64,000 bases of DNA from Hofstenia miamia (GCA_900660155.1 CABFPE010000180.1:27842-91841); one strand, 5' to 3'; counted from the first letter of the stretch, positions 1 through 8,933 are shown. Notes: a model not told the origin generated them from the letters alone. Numbers and translations: made by a program.

Positions 1-2
1 AT

Positions 3-407
3 ATGTCATACTCATGGTACAACATTTCTGAGGAGTATGAAAACAACAAAATTGAATATTCCCATGATGAGGGTATTACTTGGACACAAGTTACATTTCC
101 TGATGGTATTTATCAGTATAAAGATATATCAGCATACATAAACAACAAAATGGTAGCAAATGGTCATAGATCAATAGAAACTATAGATAAACATATTAAA
201 ATTATTTTTAATGAGAATACTTATAAGGTGTTTATTTTATTAGGTCCTAAAATGTGGTTAAAATTTGATAAAGAATTTAGTGATCTACTAGGTTTTGTTA
301 ATGACTTTAATAATCAATTTTATGGTAGTAATTTTAAATTAATGTTAACTGAGAGTACAATTTCAGATCATGTTCCTAACATTACAAAAGGCATTGAAAC
401 ATTTTAA
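3..407 (+). CDS. Polinton-associated hypothetical protein (134 aa)
   Basis: An uninterrupted 134-codon frame opens with ATG at 3 and stops at 405-407. Nothing upstream is visible, so the true start could lie outside the window. The protein is rich in Asn, Tyr and Ile, has no signal peptide or membrane segment, and starts with an aromatic-rich stretch followed by an FPDG turn. I recognise the general type as a hypothetical protein found beside capsid genes in cnidarian Polinton-like elements; that is recollection of a family, not a search result. It lies 263 bp upstream of a small gene and 645 bp upstream of the capsid gene, all on the same strand, which supports membership in the same element. 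A minor structural role is possible but unproven. Confidence 0.5.
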   Translation: MSYSWYNISEEYENNKIEYSHDEGITWTQVTFPDGIYQYKDISAYINNKMVANGHRSIETIDKHIKIIFNENTYKVFILLGPKMWLKFDKEFSDLLGFVNDFNNQFYGSNFKLMLTESTISDHVPNITKGIETF

Positions 408-650
408 TTCATTGTTCTCTGATTAGTATTTACTTTTCCTACAAATGATTTAGTATCAAGTTATCCATTTACAAAACAACCTTTGTGTAAATTATTCAAC
501 AAAATATACTCAAATGAAATACTAGAAATAAGAATATACATTAATTACAGTCAAATTCAAATTATTAAGTTAAATGTTCACTTAGTATTTTTAATCAAAT
601 AAGATTATTTTAATAAAATAAAATTATTTTAAAATTGCAAAAAAAAAAGT

Positions 651-666
651 CTTTTTTTCTTATATA
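651..666 (+). promoter_or_regulatory. Candidate Polinton gene promoter, copy 1
   Basis: A T-rich run followed by CTTATATA ends 3 bp before the ATG at 670. The same arrangement recurs at 1032-1045 and 5080-5096, each just before the ATG of another gene of the element. Three placements with the same spacing class suggest a shared element-specific promoter with a TATA-like core. Confidence 0.5.
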
Positions 667-669
667 GAC

Positions 670-960
670 ATGACTAAATCTAAGAAAACTTATGAAAACT
701 ATTCAAGGATTAATTTTATTAACCCACAGGTAGAGGATGTTCTCCCCTTAAGGGAAACAAATTTACAATCAGGGAAAGGAACTTCCCCCCTTAAAGGTAA
801 ATTCTATTAACACACAAAAAACAGGCCATAATAAAAAGTTTGAAACATCAAAAGTAGCTAATAAACCTAAAATTATTGAGATTAGTTTAGAAACTCTAAA
901 TGAAATAAAGGGAATGGAGATACAAATGTTATTTAAAAAGTTTTCCAAGAATGAGTACTA
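670..960 (+). pseudogene. Small Polinton-associated gene, frame broken
   Basis: ATG at 670 directly follows the CTTATATA motif and opens a 46-codon Lys- and Ser-rich frame that stops at 808-810. Coding-looking sequence rich in Lys, Glu and Ile continues to about 960 in another frame, so a frameshift near 790-810, next to a C run, is likely. No domain is recognised. Its place between the first hypothetical gene and the capsid gene, on the same strand, suggests a small virion or accessory protein of the element. Confidence 0.4.
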
Positions 961-1031
961 GAATTTTGACAATATAAGGAGATGATATTCAAAACTATTG
1001 CAAAATTAATTTCACACAAAAAAAGATTTTA

Positions 1032-1045
1032 TTTTTTCTTATATA
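1032..1045 (+). promoter_or_regulatory. Candidate Polinton gene promoter, copy 2
   Basis: TTTTTTCTTATATA lies 6 bp before the ATG at 1052 that opens the capsid gene. It matches copy 1 at 651-666 over the whole motif. Confidence 0.5.
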
Positions 1046-1319
1046 GTAGAAATGACTGACTTCAGAAATCTAACAACTCTAGAATGACATGAATACATTA
1101 GATTTGATCTCCATACTCCAATTATAATTCCTGCAGCAGGTAATATTCAAAATAAAAACAATTATGAGTTTACAGTTGATAATTCTACAGATATAATACC
1201 TTATGATTGGCTTAATATAGATGTGAAATTTAAAATATTTAAACTTGATAACACAAGATTTGTTACAGCAGATAATGTTACCATTAGTGGTGATGTCTAC
1301 TCGCTTTTTAACAGAGTAT

Positions 1320-1508
1320 TGTAGCATTGGTAGGAGTTGTTATTATTTATCAGCCAGACCTTGTGCTTTTCATGTTGGTGACTGGTTGTTGTCATATTTG
1401 TACATATTGTAAATAGTATTGTATATAAAGAATGAAGCATTTGCAAAATAGAAATAGTTTGAACTGTATTCTCTTCTTGTTTGCTAGAATCACGCCACTG
1501 ATTCTACA
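1320..1508 (+). repeat. Left LTR of the TRIM-like element
   Basis: TG...CA repeat of 189 bp, with a TATATAAAG TATA box near 1422-1430. It is highly similar to 1879-2068 apart from a small indel near the 5' end and scattered substitutions, which indicates an old but recognisable insertion. Confidence 0.8.
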
Positions 1509-1526
1509 TGGTGACCCTGACATGAT
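1509..1526 (+). promoter_or_regulatory. Primer binding site, tRNA-Trp type
   Basis: TGGTGACCCTGACATGAT follows the left LTR with no gap. It differs by only a few bases from the complement of the animal tRNA-Trp 3' end, the usual primer of CsRn1-clade gypsy elements. Confidence 0.6.
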
Positions 1527-1539
1527 GCAGAACATTTTA

Positions 1540-1790
1540 ATGCCTCTCAGCAAGATGAACCCAATAGATAGGAGTCAGCCAAGTCAACACCTTAGTTTTT
1601 GCATGTTTGTGTGAGTAGCTGTTGAATGATGCTGCAATGCCAAAATATGATTTTTATCTGTTGTTTTCAGTCATTGCCAGCCACAATTGGTGATGGATCT
1701 GGTTTTGAAGGTTAAATCTGATGCCTCTCCAAGATTAACCCAATCAATAGGAGTCAGCCAAGTCTACACCTTAGTTTTTGCATGTTTGAG
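1540..1790 (+). repeat. Internal direct duplication in the TRIM-like element
   Basis: A segment of about 70 bp containing AGGAGTCAGCCAAGTC and CACCTTAGTTTTTGCATG occurs at roughly 1540-1610 and again at 1721-1790, with a few differences. It makes up much of the 370-bp interior. Confidence 0.7.
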
Positions 1791-1878
1791 TGAAGAGCTG
1801 TTGAGTGGATCCTTTTGGACCTGATCCTTTTCCATTGGGCACACAACAAAAAATCACAGAGTCTGGCCTGGGGCACTG

Positions 1879-2068
1879 TGTTGCATCAGCTGGTAGTTGT
1901 TATTATTTATCAGCCAGACCTTGTGCTTTTTGTGTTGGTGACTGGTTGTTGTCATATTTGTACATATTGTAAATAGTATTGTATATAAAGAACAAAGCAT
2001 TTGTAAAATAGAAATAGCTTGAACTGTATTCTCTTCTTGTTCACTAGAATCACCCCACCAATTCTACA
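1879..2068 (+). repeat. Right LTR of the TRIM-like element
   Basis: 190-bp TG...CTACA repeat matching 1320-1508, followed directly by the GTAT target copy at 2069-2072. The G-rich sequence GCCTGGGGCAC just before it may be the remains of a polypurine tract. Confidence 0.8.
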
Positions 2069-2589
2069 GTATTTGTGGAATATAATAATACTTCTACTAC
2101 AAATCTTACAAATTGTAACATCCTCCACCTAGCTTGTTACGCCGTGTCTAATCACTGTTAAGGGATGCTTAGTAAACTGCGGGTGAGGTGTTATCCATTT
2201 GTTGATCCATCAAACTTTTCGTTCTTATTAACTAGTTATGTTAATTAAGTACTTGGGTATTAACCATCACTGTTTAGGTGACTGGGCAGTATGATGTTTC
2301 CTCTTCAGTTGTTCCATGGGCTCCTGCCCGAAGCCGATCTCCACAACACAGCTCCTCCTCTTCTGCAACGATGGTTGAGTCCACATCACCATCTCAGCTC
2401 AACTGGGATTAATTATGTATGCCTTACGTTAGCTCGGTGTGTGCACTCAAGTAAAGTTGTAACTGACTTAAACTCAGAGTTGTAAAGTGTTTGTTGTTTT
2501 TATTTAATAAAGCAACCGGGCATTGACACTAACTGCATGTAATAATATAACTAACATAGCCATTACCGTAAAACTATCGGCTTAATTAT

Positions 2590-2673
2590 NNNNNNNNNNN
2601 NNNNNNNNNNNNNNNNNNNNNNNNNNNNNNNNNNNNNNNNNNNNNNNNNNNNNNNNNNNNNNNNNNNNNNNNN
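2590..2673. other. Assembly gap (84 N)
   Basis: Run of N inside the second insertion in the capsid gene. Confidence 0.99.
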
Positions 2674-2810
2674 TAGTCAGACTAGGCAAGAATCGAAAAA
2701 CTCCTAACCGTAACATAGGTGCACTTTCGTGACTGGCACAAAGACCCTAGAATCGATCCCGTGATGGATTCCAGCCACTACTAAACACAACTTGCCTAGC
2801 TGCACATTTA
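2674..2810 (-). repeat. tRNA-like SINE, copy 1
   Basis: The reverse complement aligns with 8941-9063, sharing an A-box-like start, a TTAGTAGTGG-type segment, a B-box-like GGATCGATTC and a distal TTAGGAGTTTTTC block. The box-like signals suggest a tRNA-derived SINE. Its distal end abuts the N gap, so it is incomplete here. Confidence 0.5.
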
Positions 2811-4091
2811 ATTAAATAATCAAACCAGATAAAGTAGAAATGAAAATTAAATAAACTCCGAAGAATTTATTGTTCATCAAAATTATGGTTGAATCAAAGC
2901 TATTTATAAAATTTCTACAAAAAGTACCTGCCGATTTTAAAATTCAAATGATTCGTCTGCCAATATGGCTGTTCATACGTAAGCGTTAGTTTGCTCAATT
3001 TAATTTGTCAATTACCTCTTGATCGGCTAACAAGTTTCTTATTTTGACCAATATTAAATCTTAGTTGCATTTTACAAAAATAAACTAAAGTTCATTAACT
3101 AAATTTTTTACAATTAATTTCAATTGATAATCATTCGACGTTATTCAGCTTTTAGTTGCCTTTTTTGGATGATGCTACAAAATTCTTTAAAAGTTGCCCA
3201 CTTACACAACATTCTTGAGTATTCAGAATCTTATTTGAACACTGTAATAAATGAATTCTTCTATAAGGACAATGATGATAAAATAGAACTTCTAAAATAT
3301 GGAAATGAAATTAATACAATTTTTTATCTCAGTAAGGTTGATTTTTTGAGAGGTCTAAGACATAGTATTTTACCTGCAGGCAATGTTCAAATAAATCTTG
3401 AATTAGCAAAATATGATAGTGTAATATTTAATACAGCTGGAAATGGAAAGCTACTTGTGACTCAATTATGTCTCTTTGTGCCACAATTAGCATTCAATCC
3501 TAGTGGAAGAAAGATGTATTTGAATAGTTTTATAAATAATAAATGGATCTATATAAGAAATACATTAGAGGAATCTAATCTTAATAATCAACAATCAGGC
3601 ATATTTAGAATAAGTAATTCAATACAAAAACCTAGATATGTTTTCATCTATACTATCACTGAAGATAAAATTAATGATCAAAGTAAGAATGAACTTGACT
3701 TTGATACCTTTAATTCTACTGAAATTTCTTCATGCCAGTTAGAATTAAGAAATGATAATTTTTATCCACGAGGAGAGATTAATCCAACTAGTGAGTTTCC
3801 AAGACTATATACAGAATTTGTACAATATAATGATTGTGTTAATGACTTTTCAACAGGTACATTTATTAAGAAATATGGAATAATTGTATTTGATTTATCT
3901 AAACAAAAAGATACATCTTGATATGCTAACAATGAAATTAGATTTAGATATACTTTACAAGGTGCTCCTGCAGATCCATTTAAATTCTATGCATTGATTA
4001 TGTATGAACAAGACATATCTGTGAATACAACATCAAATCAAACTATTTTAACATTTTAAGGAAACATAATTTCTCTCATACTTGTATACAA

Positions 4092-4540
4092 ATGACAGAA
4101 TATAAAATATATAACTTAAACTTAACTAATGGTCATTTAAATAAATTGAAAAAAAGTATTAAAAACACAAGTCCTATAACTTTAAGGGTTAGTAATACTA
4201 GCAAAGGAACTTCCCTTCTATTTCTTTGAACAAAAAGACAAATAAACCAATTAGAAAAAGCTATGAAAATAAATAAAGCTTGTGGTATTAAAATTTCTAC
4301 AACACAACTTAATGCAATGAAAAAAATGGTGGTGCTTTGGCCTCCTTACTTATAGCAGCTGCACCATAAATTGGAAAGTATGCAGTAGCACTATTAGTTA
4401 CTAGTGCAATGGGAGCTTGGGAAGAAATTCAGTCAATAAAGTATTTTGGAAAGGGTTTAAAACAAGCAATTTCAGGAGAAGGTATGCAATTAAATACACT
4501 TAAAGGAAAGGGAATGCAGAATAAAAACTTTTCAGTTTAA
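4092..4540 (+). pseudogene. pX-like basic condensing protein gene of Polinton, frame broken
   Basis: ATG at 4092 lies 33 bp after the capsid stop. The first frame is 45 codons, Lys- and Leu-rich, and ends in an in-frame TGA at 4227-4229. A second Lys-rich segment of similar character follows, then a Gly/Ala/Leu hydrophobic stretch and a Gly-rich tail near 4480-4540, reached only through further stops and frame changes. The order of two Lys-rich repeats followed by a hydrophobic segment is what I know from pX-like minor virion proteins of Polintons and adintoviruses. Position between capsid and protease fits that role. Confidence 0.5.
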
Positions 4541-4556
4541 ATTTTGTTTCCTCCTT

Positions 4557-5008
4557 CAGTAATCCCTTTTCAAATTATAATATTTTACAATTTATGAAGA
4601 ATATTAAAAACTTTAAGGAGATCTTGTTTAGAAATACTTTGAAAAATTTGGGGTTTCTGATTTTATGTTTGTAATTTAGACCATTCTTCAAATACTGGCA
4701 CACATTGGATAGCATTTTATTATTTTAAGGAGTTTGGCTCTGTCAATCTTGAGTATTTTGATAGTTTTGGCCTACCTCAATTTCAAAGTATTTTTTCAAT
4801 ATTTAAAGATGTTAAGGACAATATTGTGTACAACAGTTCACAGTATCAACAAAGTTCTAATGTATTATGTGGATACTATTGTATTTGGTTTATATATGAA
4901 ACATGCAAGAGAATATATTATTTCTCAATACTTAATGATCTTTATAAGAGAAAGTGTGAGAGATATAAAAATGAAGAATATATTAAAAACCATTTTTTAA
5001 AAAGTTAG
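4557..5008 (+). pseudogene. Adenain-like cysteine protease gene of Polinton, 5' part broken
   Basis: The conserved part is open from 4661 to the stop at 5006-5008. It shows the C5-type active-site series in order: His-Trp encoded at 4703-4708, an Asp in a FDSFG-type segment at 4760-4762, a Gln-containing stretch, and the nucleophile Cys in a CGYYC motif at 4868-4870. In the family this enzyme matures virion proteins. An in-frame TGA at 4658-4660 cuts off the 5' part, which continues in another frame back to about 4557, so the gene is a pseudogene although its active-site residues are retained. It follows the pX-like gene, as expected of the module. Confidence 0.65.
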
Positions 5009-5079
5009 CACAGCTAACTAGTGAAATTAATTTTACTCTTACAAAAGTTTGACAATTTCAAATTTTGGAAAAAATATTT

Positions 5080-5096
5080 TCTTTTTTCCTTATATA
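5080..5096 (+). promoter_or_regulatory. Candidate Polinton gene promoter, copy 3
   Basis: TTTTTTCCTTATATA-type sequence placed directly before the ATG at 5098. It is the third instance of the motif seen at 651-666 and 1032-1045. Confidence 0.45.
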
Positions 5097-5097
5097 A

Positions 5098-5549
5098 ATG
5101 GGATTTAATAATAGTGGAATCCTGGAAGCTACACATTCTTATCAAGAGGGTTACAATAATAACATAGAAACAGATGTTAAACTCATAAAATACAAAATAA
5201 ATCAAATTGAAAATAATAAGTTAGATATATCAGGGTATAATCTTTTAATAGAAAATTAAATATGCACAACAAGGAAATTATAAATGTTTGTTATGTTGAA
5301 CAGGAAAAGGATACTATTAACAAACAACAGATGGATAATCATGTAGAAAAAAGACTTGCAGACAATGAAAACAAGATTTTGGAAATTATTAAGCAGTCCA
5401 ATACTCAATTATGTAGTATTGAGTCTATGCATAATTTTTATTCAAATTTAAGAGACAATTACCAAAAGCATATTCAATTATTTGAAGGAACTGAAGGTGG
5501 AAAACATTTGCAGAAAATTATGAATATGGTTTTACAAAGGCACATGTAA
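5098..5549 (+). pseudogene. Polinton-associated coiled-coil protein, probably one frameshifted gene
   Basis: ATG at 5098 follows the promoter-like motif and opens 53 codons to a stop at 5257-5259. A second frame opens two bases later at 5262 and runs 95 codons to 5549. Both halves are Asn-, Gln-, Lys- and Glu-rich with heptad-like hydrophobic spacing, and they read as one coiled-coil protein split by a frameshift near 5250. No family is recognised. It lies just downstream of the protease gene. Confidence 0.4.
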
Positions 5550-5930
5550 TTTCACAATTATCTGAAAAAATATGGTTATTCAGTTTGATAGAAACTTTGG
5601 AAACTACTAGAGCTGCTTATAAAAATCAATTCATTAAAACTGTAAGCCATTAGCAAGCTTTAGATTTTCCTACCTATGGTGATAAATGTTTTGATAAAAC
5701 TTCAATAGAAAATGGTTACATTTATGTTAGAGATGCTCATAGCTAGATTTCACTTTCAGGAATCTGTATCTTATCAAAAAATCATTATGATATGCTACAC
5801 TTAAAAAATGATGTATACTATACTATAATTAATACTTTTGTACATTTTAGAGGTAAATATGTTTTTAGAACTGGTGAGATTTTATCTAGCAACTTGACTA
5901 TATTTACTTTACCAAAAGTAGAGTAATCCA
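5550..5930 (+). pseudogene. Decayed Polinton-associated reading frame
   Basis: Coding-like sequence with aromatic- and Ile-rich composition continues after 5549, punctuated by in-frame stops near 5651 and 5742, and ends at a stop near 5923. It may be the C-terminal part of the preceding coiled-coil gene or a separate virion protein. Function unknown. Confidence 0.35.
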
Positions 5931-6304
5931 AAACTAACTAAGCTGCTAAAGAAATAATAGTCAGGTCAAAGAAGAATTAAGATCAAATTGAAACTTGATT
6001 AGAAATAAATTATAAATTAATTATTATCTTAATTACTTTTGTATAATGCAACTAAGAATTTATTAGTGAAAAAATTAACAATTAGTATTTGTTGATTCCA
6101 CTAATTTGGCAATCCAAAGGAGGCATACTTGTGTCTATTATTTTTAGCCGTCTTGGCAGATGAATAATTTGAAATTCATATCAACAGGTACTTTTTGAGT
6201 TCAAATATAAATAGAGCAAAACCATTGTGAAATTTGTTGAAGTAAATTCTTTGGAATTCTTATATTTAGTTTATTATGGTTTGATTAGTAATTACAATGT
6301 TCAG
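5931..6304. other. Non-coding stretch left of the P element
   Basis: AT-rich sequence with no supported gene. It may be the tail of the Polinton carcass. No Polinton terminal repeat was recognised here. Confidence 0.5.
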
Positions 6305-6371
6305 CCACGGCCATGCTTAAACAAGAAGGCCATAATGGGAATTCTTAATTTAACACAAGTGAGGGTAATTA
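6305..6371 (+). repeat. Left inverted repeat of the P element
   Basis: Pairs with the reverse complement of 8868-8933 with most positions conserved, notably the CACGGCCAT, AAGAAGGCC and CAAGTGAGGGTAA blocks. Confidence 0.75.
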
Positions 6372-6435
6372 TCCAATCGGAAACAAGCGCGATGCATCAA
6401 TTACCACAACCACAGTGGATTAACCATTGTGTAAT

Positions 6436-8799
6436 ATGCCTCACTCATGTGCTGTAGTAAATTGCAAATCGAATTATAAAGGCACACGGTATGTTCCAGT
6501 ATATCGCTTCCCTGTAAACACACAATTACAAAAGGAATGGATAAAAAATATCAGGAGAGAAGGATTTACTGTTTCTAAAAATGTTGGAGTATGTAAAAAT
6601 CATTTTACGGAAGACTCATTTGTTCTGTATTCTGAATCAAAACGAATGAATTTTAAAAGACTAAAAACAAAGAAGCTTCGAAGGAATGCAATTCCAACAT
6701 TATTTCGTGAGTACCCTTCTTACTATTCAAATTGCAATTCTTTTGTTCGAGAGGCTCCGCAAACAAAAGTAGATAGGAGAAATGACTCTATTTTGGAAAA
6801 TTTTAATGAATCGGATATGTTGGACTTTACTAAATTATCTTTATATTGTCATAAAGATTATAAGTATTATGAAACTTCTGATTCGCATGAATATCTAAAA
6901 TTTACAAAGGGCGACAATGGGGAAATTACTGTGGATAGGCAATTAAGTATATTTAAACTGGAGGGAAAATATATGGTTAAGCTCTTTGTTTATTCCCAAG
7001 TCATTTGCGAAAACCATTTTGAACATATTGGTAATGAAATTAAACGAAAGTCGCAATTGGAAAATCTTTTTGGTTTCCTTAATACGTTTGAAGTTTTGGC
7101 TAGCAAATATTTAGCATTGATGTATGAAAATGTTCAAAAAACTGTTTTAATGAAAGATTTCAGTACAATTTCGTATAGGAGCTTCAACTTTATATCAGAA
7201 CAATTAAAGTTATTGTCTACATCAAAATTTTGTCGCCGTTACTCAAAGAATACTATGCTCGAGGCATTTCAACTCTATTGTCAAAGTAGGAAATTTTATG
7301 AAAGTGTTCGTGAAGTTTTATGTTTACCACATAATGTTTACCTAAGATCATTACTGTGTGATTCTTTGACTGTTGAAAACGGTATTCAGGTATCCAAATA
7401 CCTAGAGTATACTATGAAGTCTGAGTTTACTGGTTATTTATCGAAAGTTGTGCTTCTTATCGATGAAATTTACATTGAAAACTGTATTGATTATAAGAGT
7501 GTTATTATGGATTGTTCAATTACTTATTTCGAGTGTAATGATATAAGTTACAAACTCTTTTTACAGAATGATACCGTTCATCTAATCAAGCTTATATGGA
7601 GAAATTGGAATAAAAAAACTATTCTTCAATTCCCTAATCCGAACGATTTAGAGTCCCATTTAATTGCTGATTTTTCAGCAATTGTATCCATTTACAACAA
7701 AGAAAAAAATTTACTAGCAAAAGTCGCTCATCGCATTAATAGAAAATGTTTGTTTCCTACTTCACAAGAGTCACAAAGAGTAAAACTTGCTCTTGCAATT
7801 TTTTGTGAAGAAACTTTAGAAGGTATTAACTACTATGGAGTTGATGGAGGCAAAGAAGGAGGCACTTATATTTTCATTGAGTCAATACTTAAGTGGTGGA
7901 ATATCGTAAATTGCAAAAGACCAATTATGAACTCAAGCAACTCTTTCAAAAATTGTATTGCTAGTCTACAATGTACTAGTTTTCTTTATCTAAAATCATT
8001 TCTTAATTGGTTAAAATTTTGGAATGGTGATTCAAATTTCATCACGTTGCCACGACCAACTATGGAATCTCTTATTTTCACAACAACTTCCTTAATTCTA
8101 GAAGTTGAAGATTTAATTCAAGATGGTGATAAATACTGCTTATTAGGAAAATATCAAAGTGATCCACTAGAGGGACGTTTTAGCAAATATCGGCAATACT
8201 GTGGAGCAAGATATCTTCTTAAAATGTCGGACGTTCTGGAAGCAGAAAAAAAGGTAAGATTGGAGCACTTATTGCGTAAAGAAAGTCTACAATGCTTCTT
8301 AGATTATAATTTTAGTGATTATGAATCACTAACATTGAAAGAAATAACAGCAAATGAGTATCAGTTGGCATATGATAGTGATGTAATCTCCTTGGATCAG
8401 GCAGAAAACGACTCATTGTATATGATTGCAGGATATATCGAAAGAAAACTATTTAAATGCGAAACTTGTTCTAATGCATGTCCCGAATTTAGTAATGATG
8501 CATTGTTTGAAATTAAAAACCGCGGTGGGTTGAAACGTCCTTCAGAATACACTTATTCGTTGTGTCTTTGGGCGTTTAAAGTTTTTAAATGTGTATCAGA
8601 TATTAGTACAAAGCAAACTAATACAAGACAACGGATTATGTCGATTTTTGTAAATACCTTGCCTGATGAATTCCAATTACCATGTAAATGCACTGAAAGA
8701 ATTTTATTTTCTTGTTGCAATTTTTTGTTAAGCAATTTTTGTAAAGAATTTAATAATTCTGTTTCTGATGTTGATTGTAGAAAAAATAAAAAGTTTTAG
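6436..8799 (+). CDS. THAP-domain P-element transposase (787 aa)
   Basis: The ATG at 6436 is chosen because it begins the THAP domain; the frame is open slightly further upstream but has no earlier ATG. Residues 5, 10, 53 and 56 supply the C2CH zinc ligands and AIPTLF at 85-90 closes the THAP fold, the site-specific DNA-binding module. The remainder matches P-element/THAP9-type transposases. Candidate catalytic acids are Asp343 (in LIDE), Asp379 (in a DTVHLIK segment) and Glu579 (in DPLEGRFS). The insertion between the last two is where the family carries its GTP-binding domain. A C-terminal Cys-rich segment follows. There are no stops, frameshifts or introns over 2.36 kb, in contrast with the broken Polinton and retroelement genes around it. 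That implies recent arrival or conserved function. Nuclear cut-and-paste activity is inferred from family only; a domesticated role cannot be excluded. Confidence 0.9.
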   Translation: MPHSCAVVNCKSNYKGTRYVPVYRFPVNTQLQKEWIKNIRREGFTVSKNVGVCKNHFTEDSFVLYSESKRMNFKRLKTKKLRRNAIPTLFREYPSYYSNCNSFVREAPQTKVDRRNDSILENFNESDMLDFTKLSLYCHKDYKYYETSDSHEYLKFTKGDNGEITVDRQLSIFKLEGKYMVKLFVYSQVICENHFEHIGNEIKRKSQLENLFGFLNTFEVLASKYLALMYENVQKTVLMKDFSTISYRSFNFISEQLKLLSTSKFCRRYSKNTMLEAFQLYCQSRKFYESVREVLCLPHNVYLRSLLCDSLTVENGIQVSKYLEYTMKSEFTGYLSKVVLLIDEIYIENCIDYKSVIMDCSITYFECNDISYKLFLQNDTVHLIKLIWRNWNKKTILQFPNPNDLESHLIADFSAIVSIYNKEKNLLAKVAHRINRKCLFPTSQESQRVKLALAIFCEETLEGINYYGVDGGKEGGTYIFIESILKWWNIVNCKRPIMNSSNSFKNCIASLQCTSFLYLKSFLNWLKFWNGDSNFITLPRPTMESLIFTTTSLILEVEDLIQDGDKYCLLGKYQSDPLEGRFSKYRQYCGARYLLKMSDVLEAEKKVRLEHLLRKESLQCFLDYNFSDYESLTLKEITANEYQLAYDSDVISLDQAENDSLYMIAGYIERKLFKCETCSNACPEFSNDALFEIKNRGGLKRPSEYTYSLCLWAFKVFKCVSDISTKQTNTRQRIMSIFVNTLPDEFQLPCKCTERILFSCCNFLLSNFCKEFNNSVSDVDCRKNKKF

Positions 8800-8867
8800 T
8801 TATTATCTATCTTACACATTCATTCTTAAGAATTTAAAAGTCATTTGACGTGTTTTACCATTTTTGA

Positions 8868-8933
8868 GGTTACCCTCACTTGTGTAATTTCAGAAAACGC
8901 CCTTTTGGCCTTCTTATTTAAGTATGGCCGTGG
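8868..8933 (+). repeat. Right inverted repeat of the P element
   Basis: Starts TTACCCTCACTTGTGTAA and ends GGCCGTGG, the reverse of the left end. It begins 68 bp after the transposase stop codon. Confidence 0.75.

Larger units (their letters stand above)
1320..2068 (+). mobile_element. Miniature LTR retrotransposon (TRIM-like, tRNA-Trp primed)
   Basis: Two direct repeats of about 190 bp (1320-1508 and 1879-2068) begin TG and end CTACA. They flank only 370 bp of non-coding interior. The element is bracketed by GTAT at 1316-1319 and 2069-2072. Immediately inside the left repeat is TGGTGACCCTGACATG, which closely resembles the tRNA-Trp primer site used by CsRn1-type gypsy elements. The interior has no gag or pol, so it must have moved in trans. 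It interrupts the capsid gene. Confidence 0.8.
2114..3179. mobile_element. Probable solo LTR or LTR-element remnant
   Basis: The insertion begins TGTAACATCC and ends CTACA. It is bracketed by AAAT at 2110-2113 and 3180-3183, and its removal restores the capsid reading frame, so its limits are well supported. It contains an AATAAA near 2507-2512, an 84-N gap and an embedded SINE in the opposite sense. No internal direct repeat or coding sequence is visible, so a solo LTR of about 0.9 kb is the simplest reading. Sequence hidden in the gap could change this. Confidence 0.6.
1052..4059 (+). pseudogene. Polinton/adintovirus-like major capsid protein gene, split by two LTR insertions
   Basis: The gene survives as three blocks: 1052-1319, 2073-2113 and 3184-4059. 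Each gap is an LTR-type insertion with a 4-bp target duplication (GTAT, then AAAT). The first two blocks total 309 bp, a multiple of three, and the third block continues in frame, so the reading frame independently confirms both insertion boundaries. About 394 codons would be represented, on the short side for a double-jelly-roll capsid protein. The assignment rests on recognisable family features: an early PYDW-type segment, an LEYS segment at the start of the third block, an internal basic/hydrophobic strand pattern, and a hydrophobic C-terminal strand ending in a late TAA at 4057-4059. In-frame TGA stops at 1085-1087 and 3919-3921 add further decay. It is followed 33 bp later by the pX-like gene and then the protease gene, an order expected of Polinton or adintovirus modules. 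It is non-functional as it stands. Confidence 0.6.
6305..8933 (+). mobile_element. P-type DNA transposon with near-complete structure
   Basis: Inverted repeats of about 66 bp (6305-6371 and 8868-8933) start CCACGGCCAT, continue with a CTTAAA-AAGAAGGCC block and end with ACACAAGTGAGGGTAA. They flank a single long THAP transposase frame. Element length of about 2.6 kb fits the P superfamily. The expected 8-bp target duplication is not visible: the flanks ATGTTCAG and GACAAACC differ, so the ends may be eroded, or my boundary may be a few bases off. Confidence 0.75.

Noticed and set aside
1079-1327. Minus-strand 82-codon frame
   Set aside because: It is the reverse shadow of the 5' block of the candidate capsid gene and has no independent support.
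1432-1614. 60-codon frame inside the miniature LTR element
   Set aside because: It runs across the LTR/primer-site boundary and has no resemblance to gag.
6427-6435. Upstream extension of the P transposase start
   Set aside because: The codon at 6427 is TTG, and the THAP domain begins at the ATG at 6436.
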